From positions 153,048 to 217,047 of the forward strand of contig NZ_BJNZ01000006.1 in NCBI RefSeq assembly GCF_006539945.1: 64,000 bases of DNA, in the 5' to 3' direction. The position numbers and the translations under genes are program-made. This DNA comes from Cellulosimicrobium cellulans. GTDB lineage: Bacteria; Actinomycetota; Actinomycetes; Actinomycetales; Cellulomonadaceae. Position 1 is the first letter of the stretch, and each line of letters begins with the position of its first letter. Below, one piece after another: positions 43,311-53,247 of the stretch. A model generated the notes under the pieces. That model did not search any database. It was not told where the DNA came from and saw only the letters and a program-made list of their open reading frames with translations.

Positions 43311-44891
43311 ATGCACACCTTCGTTCGGCGCGCGCTGCGCACAGCGCTCGTCACAGGCGGCCTGGTGGTCGTCGGGGCCGGAGCGGCCCACGCAGCCGAG
43401 GGCGACCTCCTCGGCGACCTCGGGCTGGACGTCTCGGTCGAGGCTCCGCTGAGCCAGGTGACCGAGGTCCTTCCCGACGTGTCGGTGGACGTGCCCGTGC
43501 ACGTCCCCGTGACCGTGTCCGACGTCGCGGTGGGCGCCCTCGGCGACGCCACGGTGACCCCGGATCCCGCACCCGCACCGGAACCCGAGCCGGCGCCCAC
43601 ACCCGAGCCTGCTCCGGCAGGGCCGGCGGACGTCGACCTCGACGTCCCGGTGACGATCCCGGTGGACGTGTCGGGAGTCGCCGTCGGCGTCCTGGGCGAC
43701 GCCGCGGTGACGCCGGTCGCGGACCCGGCGCCCGCACCGGCTCCCGCTCCCGAGCCCGCTCCGGCGGACTCGGCGGACGCGGACGTCGACATCCCCGTGA
43801 CGATCCCCGTGGACGTCTCGGGTGTCGCGGTGGGTGTCCTCGGCGACGCGGCCGTCACGCCCGCACCCACGGCACCGGCAGCCCCGGCGGACGGCGCCGA
43901 GGGCACCGACGACGGCGCAGCGAGGTCCGGCTCCGACGTGGACGTCGACGTGCCCGTGACGGTTCCCGTGGACGTCTCGGGCGTCGCGGTGGGCGTCCTG
44001 GGTGACGCGGCGGTCACCCCGGCCCCGGCGGCTCCGGCTGCCCCGGCTGACGGCACCGGCGACGGTGCGGCCGGGGCCGGCTCGGACGTGGACGTCGACG
44101 TGCCGGTCACCATCCCGGTGGACGTCTCGGGCGTCGCGGTCGGCGTCGGCGGCGACGCGACGGTCGGCGGTGGCTCCGGCGAGGGCTCGGGCGACGGGAC
44201 CGGCTCCGACGGCGCGCCCGACGGCTCGGGCCTGCTCGACGGCGTCCTGGGCGACGGGGGTCTCGTCGACGACCTGCTCGGTGACGGGCTGCTGGACGGC
44301 GTGCTCGGCGACGACGGCCTGCTCGGCGGGGTTCTCGGGGACGACGGCGTGCTCGGCGCGCTGCCCGACCTCGACGTCGACCTGCCGGTGACGGTTCCCG
44401 TCACGGTGTGCGGCGTGGGCGTCGGCCTGCTGGGCGACGCCTCCGCCGCGTGCCCGACGGCGGCGGTCCCCACCGACCCGACGGACCCGACCGACCCGAC
44501 GGACCCGACCGACCCGACGGACCCGACGGACCCGACCGACCCGACCGACCCGACCGACCCGACCGACCCGACCGACCCGACCGACCCGACCGACCCGACC
44601 GACCCGACCGACCCTGTTGACCCGGGGACCTCGGACGGCACCGACGGCACGGTGATCCGCGTGCTCGACCCGGTGGCCGGGAACGGCGTCATGACCGCCT
44701 CTGCCGGCGGTTCGACCGTCATGGCGTCGGCCCCGACGGCCCTCGCCACCACCGGTGCGGGCGGCGACCTCGGGCTGCTCGCGATGGCCGGGCTGCTCAC
44801 GCTGCTCGGCCTGGCGCTCCAGCGCTTCCGCCGGAAGTCCTGGGTCGCGGACCGCGACGCCTACACCCCGGTCTTCACCGACCGGAGCTGA
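43311..44891 (+). CDS. Chaplin-like repeat surface protein with LATTG anchor
   Basis: A 526-residue exported protein with a signal peptide ending near AHA. Six copies of a 28-30 residue unit follow, each like VPVTIPVDVSGVAVGVLGDA, spaced by Pro/Ala-rich linkers. The last copy has the Cys pair VTVCGVGVGLLGDASAAC. The pattern (VPVxVPVxVCG...) resembles the chaplin domain of Streptomyces, hydrophobic amyloid-forming coat proteins. A (Thr-Asp-Pro)16 stalk leads to LATTGAGG, a hydrophobic helix and RFRRKS, a class-E sortase signal. It follows the Val/Pro-repeat gene after 84 bp. Confidence 0.8.
   Translation: MHTFVRRALRTALVTGGLVVVGAGAAHAAEGDLLGDLGLDVSVEAPLSQVTEVLPDVSVDVPVHVPVTVSDVAVGALGDATVTPDPAPAPEPEPAPTPEPAPAGPADVDLDVPVTIPVDVSGVAVGVLGDAAVTPVADPAPAPAPAPEPAPADSADADVDIPVTIPVDVSGVAVGVLGDAAVTPAPTAPAAPADGAEGTDDGAARSGSDVDVDVPVTVPVDVSGVAVGVLGDAAVTPAPAAPAAPADGTGDGAAGAGSDVDVDVPVTIPVDVSGVAVGVGGDATVGGGSGEGSGDGTGSDGAPDGSGLLDGVLGDGGLVDDLLGDGLLDGVLGDDGLLGGVLGDDGVLGALPDLDVDLPVTVPVTVCGVGVGLLGDASAACPTAAVPTDPTDPTDPTDPTDPTDPTDPTDPTDPTDPTDPTDPTDPTDPTDPTDPVDPGTSDGTDGTVIRVLDPVAGNGVMTASAGGSTVMASAPTALATTGAGGDLGLLAMAGLLTLLGLALQRFRRKSWVADRDAYTPVFTDRS
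44472..44615 (+). repeat. Tandem 9-bp repeat encoding (Thr-Asp-Pro)16
   Basis: Sixteen consecutive ACC/ACG-GAC-CCG-type codon triplets, 144 bp in total. Variation is only at third positions. It encodes the stalk before the LATTG anchor and is likely to change length by slippage. Confidence 0.95.
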
Positions 44892-44903
44892 CGTCCACGA
44901 CGA

Positions 44904-44940
44904 CGAGGACCGCCCGGGCGCTGTGCCCGGGCGGTCCTCG
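44904..44940. terminator. Terminator between the chaplin-like gene and gntP
   Basis: Perfect 16-base arms (44904-44919, 44925-44940) around five bases, between convergent genes. Confidence 0.85.
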
Positions 44941-44952
44941 CGGTGCGCCGCG

Positions 44953-46335
<1,383 letters not shown>

Positions 46336-46384
46336 GGGTGTGTCTCCGTCGACGGTCGTGGTCGGTGTTCGGGTCGGGGCGCGT

Positions 46385-46954
46385 TCAGCGGGCGCCGGGC
46401 GCGCTGCTCAGCCGCGTGCGCGTGAGGATCTCGTCCACGATCTGCTCGGGCGTGGAGGCGACGTCGAGCGTGAAGCCGGGCTCGTCGTCGTCCAGGGGCT
46501 CGAGCGTCGCGAGCTGCGAGGGCAGGAGCGAGGTGGGCATGAAGTGCCCGCTGCGGTGCGCCATGCGCTCGGCCAGGAGCTCGGGGCTGCCGTCGAGGTG
46601 GACGAAGCACACGCGTCCGCGCGCGGTGCGCAGCAGGTCGCGGTAGGAGCGCTTGAGCGCGGAGCAGGTCACGACGCCGGAGCGTCCGGCCTCCGCCTCG
46701 CCGCTCAGCCAGTCGCGGATCGCCTCGAGCCACGGCCAGCGGTCCTCGTCGGTGAGCGGCGTCCCGGCGCTCATCTTGGCGATGTTGGCCTCGGGGTGGA
46801 ACTGGTCGGCCTCGGCGTACTCGGTGCCGAGGTGCTGCGCGAGCAGCGTCGCGACGGTGGTCTTGCCCGAGCCGGCGACGCCCATCACGACGAGGTGCTG
46901 GGGCAGGTGTCCGGCATCGTCGGGCCGGTCGGTGGTGCTGACGTCCGTGTCCAT
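46385..46954 (-). CDS. gntK: Gluconokinase
   Basis: A 189-residue P-loop kinase that phosphorylates D-gluconate to 6-phosphogluconate. The Walker A motif is VMGVAGSGKTTVA near residues 24-36, then YAEADQFHPEANIAKMSAG, GVVTCSALKRSYRDLLR and VHLDGSPELLAERMAHRSGHF, all typical of GntK. The ATG gives the family length with a short extra N-terminus. Expression is probably held by the GntR regulator through operators between the two genes. Confidence 0.95.
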   Translation of the reverse strand: MDTDVSTTDRPDDAGHLPQHLVVMGVAGSGKTTVATLLAQHLGTEYAEADQFHPEANIAKMSAGTPLTDEDRWPWLEAIRDWLSGEAEAGRSGVVTCSALKRSYRDLLRTARGRVCFVHLDGSPELLAERMAHRSGHFMPTSLLPSQLATLEPLDDDEPGFTLDVASTPEQIVDEILTRTRLSSAPGAR

Positions 46955-47061
46955 GTGTCGACTTCCGTGTCGGGCGGGGCGTCCGGGGTGGGTCGGCCCC
47001 GTGCCGGCCGCTCCCCGGGCGGCGACCGTCGTGGTCGCCGCTGGCCTCCACTGTGGGCTAT

Positions 47062-47095
47062 TGGTAGCACCTTTGGCAAGTGATTGATAGCACCA
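47062..47095. promoter_or_regulatory. Two GntR operators between gntK and gntR
   Basis: TGGTAGCACCT (47062-47072) and TGATAGCACCA (47085-47095) match the FadR-subfamily consensus TGGTnnnACCA with one mismatch each. Their centres are 23 bp apart, about two helical turns. They lie between the two start codons, and one abuts the predicted regulator -10 element. Confidence 0.65.
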
Positions 47096-47106
47096 TTCGT
47101 CGCCAC

Positions 47107-47112
47107 TAGGCT
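47107..47112 (+). promoter_or_regulatory. -10 hexamer of leaderless gntR
   Basis: TAGGCT followed by seven bases and the ATG at 47120. Confidence 0.5.
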
Positions 47113-47119
47113 GCGAGGC

Positions 47120-47818
47120 ATGGCGACGACGGTCCTGCACACCACCGTGCTCGACTCCCTGGGTCGTCGCATCACCAGCGGCGACGTCCCGGCGGGCACG
47201 CCGCTCACGCTCGAGTCGATCGGGTCGGAGTTCGGCGTCTCGCGCACCGTCGCGCGCGAGGTCATGCGGCTCCTCGAGGGGCTCGGCCTCGTGCGGTCCA
47301 GGCGGCGCGTCGGGCTCGTGGTGCTCGGCATCGAGGAGTGGAACGTCCTCGACCCGCGCGTCATCCGGTGGCGCCTCGAGGGCCCGGGTCGTGACCCGCA
47401 GCTCCGCACGCTCACCGAGCTGCGGCACGCCGTCGAGCCGCTCGCCGCCGCGGGAGCGGCGGTGCACGCGACCGACGACGAGCGCGCCGAGCTCGTCGCG
47501 GCGGCCACGCGCATGCGGATGCTCGGCGAGGCGGGCGACCTCGAGGAGTTCCTCGCGCTCGACGTGCGCTTCCACGAGCTCCTGCTCCGCGCGAGCGGCA
47601 ACGAGATGTTCGGCGCGCTCGCCGGCGTCGTCGCCGCGGTGCTCAGCGGACGCACGCACCTCGGCCTCATGCCTGCGTCCCCGGTCCCCGAGGCGCTGGA
47701 CCAGCACGAGGCCGTCGCGCGCGCCGTCGCGGACGGCGACGCGCGCGCCGCCGAGGCGGCGATGGCGGCGATCGTCGGCGAGGTCCGCGCCGCGCTCGGC
47801 GGGGTCGACCGCCCCTAG
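47120..47818 (+). CDS. GntR/FadR-family transcriptional regulator
   Basis: A 232-residue regulator. The winged helix-turn-helix is at residues about 8-75 (LTLESIGSEFGVSRTVAREVM, then RRRVGLVVLG), and the FCD ligand domain follows with ELRHAVEPLAAAGAAVHATD, LDVRFHELLLRASGN and DQHEAVARAVADGDARAAE. FCD metal ligands are visible as Asp and His in LDVRFHELL and DQHEAV. It is divergent from gntK-gntP, so it most likely represses them and responds to gluconate or 6-phosphogluconate. Confidence 0.9.
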   Translation: MATTVLHTTVLDSLGRRITSGDVPAGTPLTLESIGSEFGVSRTVAREVMRLLEGLGLVRSRRRVGLVVLGIEEWNVLDPRVIRWRLEGPGRDPQLRTLTELRHAVEPLAAAGAAVHATDDERAELVAAATRMRMLGEAGDLEEFLALDVRFHELLLRASGNEMFGALAGVVAAVLSGRTHLGLMPASPVPEALDQHEAVARAVADGDARAAEAAMAAIVGEVRAALGGVDRP

Positions 47819-47849
47819 TCTGCCCGCGCGCCCGTTCCTCGACGGGGAC

Positions 47850-50033
47850 TCAGCGGGGGTGGACGCGGACCTCGGCCGCCTTGACCACGAACCAGACCCG
47901 CTCGCCCGGGGTCAGGCGCAGCTCGGCGACGGCGCGCGGCGTGAGGTCCGCGGCGAGGTGCGGGGCGTCGTGCCCGACGGCGGTCGCAGCCCCCGCGGCC
48001 AGGTCGCCCGGGCTCTCGCCGGCCACGCGGCCCCACACGCGCAGGAGCGGCCCGTGCGGCTCGACGCTCGTCACGACGACCCGGTACGCGTTGCGGGGGC
48101 TGCCCTCCGGCGTCGCCCGGTGGACCGCGACCGTGCGCGGCTCGAACACCGCGACGGCCCCGTCCCCGACGGCGAGCCGCTCGCCCGTCGTCCCGCGCAC
48201 CCGGACCTCCGTGTCGTCGACGGTGAGCGTCGCCTCGCGTGCGGGAGCCTCCTCGTCCGGCCCCGCCTCGGTCGGGACCAGAGCAGCGTCCGCCCCGCCG
48301 GAGCCCGGCCCGCCCGGCTCCGTCCCGAGGCCCCCCACCGTGCCGGGCTCCGGCACGGCGACGTGCACGACGCTCCCCGCGAGCAGGTTGACGCCCGCGA
48401 GCCGGGCCGCGAACCGGGACCGGGGTCGGGTGAGCACCTGGTCCACGGGCCCGTCCTCGACGACGCGACCCGCGTCCAGCACGACGACGCGGTCCGCCAG
48501 CAGCAGCACGTCGAGCAGGTCGTGGGTCACGAGGAGCGTCGTCCGGGGGTGCTCGCGCTGCGCGTGGTGCAGCACCGACCGCACGTGCTGCGCCACGCTG
48601 ACGTCGAGCGAGGCGAGCGGCTCGTCGAGCAGGAGCACGCGGGGGCCGGTGACGAGCGCCCGGGCGATCGCGACGCGCTGCGCCTGCCCGCCGGAGAGGT
48701 CGGTCGAGCGCCGGGTCGCGAGGTCGGCGGCGCCGACGCGCCCGAGCGCGGCCCAGGCCTCGCGCCGGGCGCGGGCGCGCGGCACGCCCCGCGCCCGGAG
48801 GCCGAACGCGACGTTGTCCTCGACCGACAGGTTCTCGAACAGCAGCGGCCGCTGGCTCAGCCACGCGAGCCGGCGGCGTCGCGGCGCGACCCGCGTGACG
48901 TCGTCGTCCCCGACGGCGACCCGGGCGTCGTGCGCGTCGCCGGGCGGGAGGAGGCCCGCGACGACCTGCACGAGCGTCGACTTGCCCGCGCCGTTCGCGC
49001 CGAGCACCGCGACGACCTCGCCCGGCGTGAGGGTGAGGTCGACGTCGAGTCCGCGCTCCGGCACGACGGCGCGCACGGCGAGCGCCGCGGGGGCTTCGCC
49101 GCGCGGGGCAGGCGCCGCGCCGGGTACCGGAGCACTCCGGGGCGAGACGTCCTCCCGGACGGCCTGGCCGCCGTCGGGCAGGGTGCCCGCCGCGCGGACG
49201 CCCCGGGCCCCTCGCCGCGGGCCGGTCCGGGCGTCCGGGCCGCCGAGCACGCGCGGGCCGTGCACGGCCGCGGTGATGAGCACCGCGACCACGACGAGCA
49301 CGAACGACAGCGCGACGGCGGCGTCCGGGTCGGCGCTGCGCTGGAGGTAGATCTCGAGCGGCAGGGTCTGCGTGACGCCCTGGAGCGCGCCCGCGAAGGT
49401 GATGGTCGCGCCGAACTCGCCGAGCGCCCGCGCGAACGCGAGCACCGCGCCCGACAGCAGCCCCGGCAGGACGCGGGGGAGCGTGACGCGGCGCAGCACC
49501 GTGGTCGGCCCGGCGCCGAGCGTCGCGGCGACGTCCTCGAGGCGCGTGTCCTGCGTGCGCAGCGCGCCCTCGAGGCTCAGGACGAGGAACGGCAGCGCCA
49601 CGAACGTCTGGGCCAGGACGACCGCCGTCGTGGTGAACGCGATCTCGATCCCCAGCACCTCGAGGTGCTGGCCGATCAGCCCGCGGCGCCCGAACGTGTG
49701 GAGCAGCGCGATGCCGCCGACCACGGGCGGCAGGACGAGCGGCAGCAGCACGAGGGCGCGCGCGACGCGCTGCCCGGGGAACGTGGTGCGCGCGAGGACG
49801 AGCGCCATGGGCGTGCCGAGCAGCACGCAGCACAGCGTCGCGACGAGCGCGGTGCGCAGGGACAGCCCGAGCGCGTCGACCGCCGCGGGGGACGTCACCA
49901 GCGCCCAGAAGCCGCCGGTCCCGTCCGGACCCGGCGCCAGCTCGACGCGCGCGACCATCGCCGCCACGGGGACGACGACGAACAGCGCGCCGAGCAGCGC
50001 CGGGACGAGGACCCAGCGGGGGAGCCCGCGCAT
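47850..50033 (-). CDS. Fused molybdate ABC transporter permease and ATPase (ModB-ModC)
   Basis: A 727-residue fusion. Residues 1-260 are ModB: about five to six membrane helices with the EAA loop [22 protein letters not shown] Pro/Arg-rich linker spans about 265-320. The ATPase has Walker [11 protein letters not shown] near 344-353, signature [15 protein letters not shown] and Walker [13 protein letters not shown]. The end (from about 640) is a TOBE/Mop-like domain with [15 protein letters not shown] and [18 protein letters not shown]. ModB and ModC are usually separate; here one chain carries both. It follows the modA gene on the same strand. Confidence 0.93.
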   Translation of the reverse strand: MRGLPRWVLVPALLGALFVVVPVAAMVARVELAPGPDGTGGFWALVTSPAAVDALGLSLRTALVATLCCVLLGTPMALVLARTTFPGQRVARALVLLPLVLPPVVGGIALLHTFGRRGLIGQHLEVLGIEIAFTTTAVVLAQTFVALPFLVLSLEGALRTQDTRLEDVAATLGAGPTTVLRRVTLPRVLPGLLSGAVLAFARALGEFGATITFAGALQGVTQTLPLEIYLQRSADPDAAVALSFVLVVVAVLITAAVHGPRVLGGPDARTGPRRGARGVRAAGTLPDGGQAVREDVSPRSAPVPGAAPAPRGEAPAALAVRAVVPERGLDVDLTLTPGEVVAVLGANGAGKSTLVQVVAGLLPPGDAHDARVAVGDDDVTRVAPRRRRLAWLSQRPLLFENLSVEDNVAFGLRARGVPRARARREAWAALGRVGAADLATRRSTDLSGGQAQRVAIARALVTGPRVLLLDEPLASLDVSVAQHVRSVLHHAQREHPRTTLLVTHDLLDVLLLADRVVVLDAGRVVEDGPVDQVLTRPRSRFAARLAGVNLLAGSVVHVAVPEPGTVGGLGTEPGGPGSGGADAALVPTEAGPDEEAPAREATLTVDDTEVRVRGTTGERLAVGDGAVAVFEPRTVAVHRATPEGSPRNAYRVVVTSVEPHGPLLRVWGRVAGESPGDLAAGAATAVGHDAPHLAADLTPRAVAELRLTPGERVWFVVKAAEVRVHPR

Positions 50034-50058
50034 CAGGACCTGCGGGCCGGTGCGGACG

Positions 50059-50946
50059 TCACGGCGTCGCCGCGTCGGGGGCGCCGAAGCCCGCTGCCGC
50101 GAGCGCGGCCTGCCCGGCGTCGCCGGTCACGAGGTCGACCCAGGCCTGCGCGAGCGCGGCCTGCTCCGGGCCCGACCCCTCGGCGGCCGCGACGAGCGCG
50201 ATCGGGTAGACGTTGAGCGCGGCGTCGGTCTCGGGCACGTCGACCACGTCGACGGCGTCGCCCGCGAGGGTCGCGTCCGTGACGTACACGAGACCGGCGT
50301 CGGCCTCGCCCGACGTCACCTTGGCGAGCACGTCCGTGACGTTCGCCTCCTCGCTCACGCGGTGGACGGTGACGCCCGCGGCCTCGGCGACCGTGTCCGT
50401 CGCACCGCCGCACGGGACCTCCGGAGCGCACACCACCACCTTGACGTCGTCGCGCGCGAGGTCGGCGAACGTCTCGACGCCGGCGGGGTTGCCGGGCGGG
50501 GTGACGATCGTCAGGGAGTTCGTCGCGAACGTGACGGGGTCGGACGCGTCTCCCGCGTCGACGACCCGGGTCATGTTCCGCTCGTCCGCCGACGCGAAGA
50601 CGTCGGCCGGTGCCCCGGCGAGGATCTGGTCGCCCAGGTCGGCGGACCCGGCGAACGACAGCGCCACGGTGACGCCGTCGCGCTCGGCCTCGAAGTCGGC
50701 CGCGAGGTCCGTGAACACGTCGCGCAGCGACGCCGCGGCGAGGACCGTGAGCGTGCGCTCCTCGACCGGGGCGCCCGCGGCGTCCGGAGCATCGTCCGAC
50801 GGCGAGGCGCCGTCTCCCGCGCCCGCGCCGCACGCGGCGAGCGCGGCGACGAGCGTCACTGCCCCGAACGCCGCGAGGGCGCCTCGGGCCGGGCGGCGCG
50901 AGGCAGTCGTGCGGGTGCTCGTGCGGGTGCGTGCGGACGCGCTCAC
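50059..50946 (-). CDS. modA: Molybdate-binding lipoprotein ModA
   Basis: A 295-residue substrate-binding lipoprotein of the molybdate ABC transporter. Lipobox LAAC follows [10 protein letters not shown] near residue 38. The mature protein has [44 protein letters not shown] and [14 protein letters not shown], the ModA ligand-binding landmarks with Ser residues holding the oxyanion. The GTG overlaps the upstream stop (GTGA), so translation is coupled to the HTH-Mop regulator. Confidence 0.95.
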   Translation of the reverse strand: MSASARTRTSTRTTASRRPARGALAAFGAVTLVAALAACGAGAGDGASPSDDAPDAAGAPVEERTLTVLAAASLRDVFTDLAADFEAERDGVTVALSFAGSADLGDQILAGAPADVFASADERNMTRVVDAGDASDPVTFATNSLTIVTPPGNPAGVETFADLARDDVKVVVCAPEVPCGGATDTVAEAAGVTVHRVSEEANVTDVLAKVTSGEADAGLVYVTDATLAGDAVDVVDVPETDAALNVYPIALVAAAEGSGPEQAALAQAWVDLVTGDAGQAALAAAGFGAPDAATP

Positions 50947-51347
50947 GCGGTTCCTCCCGGGGTCTCGACGATGACGGTCGTCGCCTTGACGACCGCGACG
51001 GCCAGGCTTCCGGGCTCGAGGCGCAGCTCGCGCACGGCCTCGGTGCTCATGAGCGAGACCACGCGCTGGCCGCCGCAGAGCATCTCGACCTGGGACATGA
51101 CCGTGTCGCTCACGACGTCCGTCACGATCCCCACGAACCGGTTGCGCGCCGAGCGCGCGACGCCCGAGGGGTCGGGCGTCGGGTGCGACTGCGCGACGGC
51201 GAAGCGCGCCAGCTCCGCGCCGTCCACGACCTTGCGCCCGGCATCGTCGACGCTCGCGGCGAGGTCGCCGGCGTCGACCCAGCGGCGGACGGTGTCATCG
51301 CTCACCCCGAGCAGGCCCGCGGCCTCACGGATCCGAAAGTGCGGCAT
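50943..51347 (-). CDS. HTH-Mop regulator of molybdate uptake (ModE-like)
   Basis: A 134-residue protein. Residues 1-60 are a MerR/excisionase-like helix-turn-helix (FRIREAAGLLGVSDDTVRRWVD). Residues about 68-134 are a single Mop/TOBE molybdate-binding domain (ARNRFVGIVTDVVSDTVMSQ, then VVSLMSTEAVRELRLEPG). It is the first gene of the modA-modBC operon and probably senses molybdate and shuts uptake. The ATG is supported by a leaderless promoter pattern; a long upstream frame runs through the repeat array and is not a real extension. Confidence 0.9.
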   Translation of the reverse strand: MPHFRIREAAGLLGVSDDTVRRWVDAGDLAASVDDAGRKVVDGAELARFAVAQSHPTPDPSGVARSARNRFVGIVTDVVSDTVMSQVEMLCGGQRVVSLMSTEAVRELRLEPGSLAVAVVKATTVIVETPGGTA

Positions 51348-51354
51348 AAAATGG

Positions 51355-51382
51355 AGGATAGACGCGCAGCTGCGGACTGTCA
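51355..51382 (-). promoter_or_regulatory. Promoter of the molybdate operon
   Basis: On the minus strand TGACAG (51382-51377), a 16-bp spacer and TATCCT (51360-51355), followed by seven bases and the ATG. This is the best -35/-10 pair in the window and implies a leaderless mRNA. Confidence 0.6.
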
Positions 51383-51512
51383 TGCCGCTTGGCCGTGACA
51401 GACCCGAGCGGAGGTCGCGCGCAGTCCCCTCGCGCCCTGCTCCGTGACGGCAGCGACCCACCGACGAGGGGATCGCCCTGTCGACGAGGGACGGGACTCG
51501 CCAGGGTGACGC

Positions 51513-51626
51513 ATGGCCTCCCGACGACGTGGTCGTCCGTCCTCCGCCTCCGCGCGCCGCCGCCGGGCTCGCGCCGTTCTCGCCCTGGCCGCGGTCGACG
51601 AGGCCCTCGCGTCCCTCGACTCCTGA
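51513..51626 (+). CDS. Possible small Arg-rich peptide
   Basis: A 37-residue frame starting MASRRRGRPSSASARRRRAR and ending AAVDEALASLDS, ahead of the 19-bp array. It has a basic half and an amphipathic helical half, which looks less random than typical GC-rich shadow frames. AGGGTG upstream is a weak ribosome-binding site. It may be a chance frame. Confidence 0.25.
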   Translation: MASRRRGRPSSASARRRRARAVLALAAVDEALASLDS

Positions 51627-51676
51627 CCTCGCGTGCTCCGGCCGACCGGCCAGGGCGACGGCTGCGTCACGGCGTG

Positions 51677-51800
51677 AGCGATGCGTCCACGGACGCAGCG
51701 CTCGACCACGGACGCAGCGCTCGACCACGGACGCAGCGCTCGACCACGGACGCAGCGCTCGACCACGGACGCAGCGCTCGATCACGGACGCAGCGCTCGG
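51677..51800. repeat. 19-bp tandem repeat array
   Basis: GGACGCAGCGCTCGACCAC starts at 51691, 51710, 51729, 51748 and 51767 and a partial sixth copy at 51786, an exact 19-bp period. An inverted word GAGCGATGCGTCC precedes it at 51678. Copies differ by one base at most. The same word occurs in inverted pairs in the amidohydrolase gene at 5382-5448. The rest of the gap 51348-51820 holds the mod promoter and a possible small frame. Confidence 0.92.
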
Positions 51801-51820
51801 TGGTATGGCACGCTCGGGGC

Positions 51821-52309
51821 GTGATCGAGACGACGACCCGGGACGACGTGCGCGTCGCCGTCGAGGACCCGGCGGCCGGGGACGTGCTGGCGCTGCTGCA
51901 GGAGCACCTGGACGACATGTACGCGACGTCGCCGGCCGAGAGCGTGCACGCGCTCGACGTCGAGCGGCTGCGCGCGCCCGACATCACGTTCGTGACCGCG
52001 CGTGGCGCGGACGACGGCCTCCTGGGGTGCGGCGCGCTCAAGCAGCACGACGTGACGCTGGGCGAGCTCAAGTCCATGCGCACGACGGCGGCGGCGCGGG
52101 GCCGGGGTGTCGCCGCCACGGTCCTCGCGCACCTGCTCGACGTCGCGCGCGACCGCGGCCTCGACCGCGTGAGCCTGGAGACGGGTACGGAGGACTACTT
52201 CGCGCCCGCGCGTCGGCTCTACGCGCGCCACGGGTTCGTGCCGTGCGCCCCGTTCGCCGACTACACGGACGACCCGAACAGCACGTACCTGACGCTCGCG
52301 CTCGCCTGA
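51821..52309 (+). CDS. GNAT-family acetyltransferase
   Basis: A 162-residue N-acetyltransferase. The acetyl-CoA loop is in AAARGRGVAATVLAHLLDVARD (RGRGVA, a variant of the Q/RxxGxG/A motif), and the C-terminal ARRLYARHGFVPCAPFADY matches the GNAT fold. KSMRTTAAARGRG and VSLETG sit on strands 4-5. The substrate is unknown. The GTG start was chosen to match the family N-terminus, and 51821 lies just behind the 19-bp array, so the array might sit in or near its promoter. Confidence 0.88.
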   Translation: MIETTTRDDVRVAVEDPAAGDVLALLQEHLDDMYATSPAESVHALDVERLRAPDITFVTARGADDGLLGCGALKQHDVTLGELKSMRTTAAARGRGVAATVLAHLLDVARDRGLDRVSLETGTEDYFAPARRLYARHGFVPCAPFADYTDDPNSTYLTLALA

Positions 52310-52420
52310 CGCAGCCGCCTCGCGCCGAGGGAGACCTCCGGTCGTGAGAGAGAGCTCGCCGCGATCGACGTCGCGACCGGGGGCTCTACCTCACGACGGC
52401 GCGGTCGCCGCCCCCGACAG

Positions 52421-52458
52421 ACAGGACCCCGTGACCGGTACCGGTCACGGGGTCCTGT
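52421..52458. terminator. Perfect 38-bp palindrome between convergent genes
   Basis: ACAGGACCCCGTGACCGGT is followed directly by its exact reverse complement. It lies between the acetyltransferase gene and the DoxX gene, which converge. A lone degenerate copy of the 21-bp word, CTCTACCTCA, precedes it at 52384-52393. Confidence 0.85.
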
Positions 52459-52494
52459 GCGTCGGGTCAGGGAAGGCGTGGGAGCGCCGAGGTG

Positions 52495-53061
52495 TCATGC
52501 GTCGAGCTTCAGGCGAGCCCCGAGGGCGACGGCGGCGACGACGGCTGCTCCGGCGACGAGGACGACGTCCTTGAGCACGTACTGGCCCAGGAGGGTCATG
52601 CCGTGGCCGAAGAGCTCGTCGGCGAACAGGACGATCGGCGACAGGATGCCGGCCATCGCGACGGCGAGGGCGAGCAGCCCGACCCGCAGGAGGCGGCCGG
52701 TGAGGAGGGTCAGCCCGATGAACGTCTCCAGGACGGCGGTGAAGATCACGGCCGCGGTCCCACCGACGAGACCGAGCGTGAGCGTCTCGACGGTCCGTGC
52801 CGCGATCGACTCCGCCGGGCTCGCGCCGGGGAAGAACTTGAGGACGCCGAACCCGAGGAACACGAGGCCGAGGGCGACGCGCAGCGCGGGGACGGACCAG
52901 CGGGTGAGGAACCGCGCGGTGGCGGCGACGGCCGTGTCGACGCGACCGGTCAGGCGCTCGGTCAGGACGGCGACGCGGCGCGGGGCAGGGGGCGTGGTCG
53001 ACGACGCGGACGGGCGGACGGCGCGGGGACGGCCGACGGTCGTCGGGGCGGTGGTGGACAT
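52495..53061 (-). CDS. DoxX-family membrane protein
   Basis: A 188-residue membrane protein. After a 45-residue Arg/Pro-rich N-terminus come four hydrophobic helices with VPALRVALGLVFLGFGVLKF, a DoxX hallmark, then AVIFTAVLETFIGLTLL, GLLALAVAMAGILSPIVLF and GQYVLKDVVLVAGAAVVAA. Members take part in membrane redox or respiratory processes with unclear chemistry. The gap of 186 bp to narI (53062-53247) shows no recognisable site. Confidence 0.88.
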   Translation of the reverse strand: MSTTAPTTVGRPRAVRPSASSTTPPAPRRVAVLTERLTGRVDTAVAATARFLTRWSVPALRVALGLVFLGFGVLKFFPGASPAESIAARTVETLTLGLVGGTAAVIFTAVLETFIGLTLLTGRLLRVGLLALAVAMAGILSPIVLFADELFGHGMTLLGQYVLKDVVLVAGAAVVAAVALGARLKLDA

Positions 53062-53247
53062 GCTCGAACCTCTTCCGGGTGACGGTCACGGTCGGGGTGA
53101 CCGCCCCTGGAAGGAGGGGGTGTCGGGGCGTTCCGTGGTCGCCGCGGCGCCCATTTCACCCGGTGGCGCCCCGTGCGTGCTGGGGGCGCCAGGGTGATTT
53201 CCGGCCGCTGACCTGGTACTCCGCGGACGCGCTGGGGCCGCCCGGGA

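Noticed and set aside
51348..51785. Longer N-terminus for the HTH-Mop regulator
   Set aside because: The upstream frame is made of translated 19-bp repeats, and a good promoter with leaderless start lies right at the ATG.
51677..51800. CRISPR array
   Set aside because: Copies are contiguous at a 19-bp period with no unique spacers and no cas genes nearby. The same applies to the 21-bp arrays.
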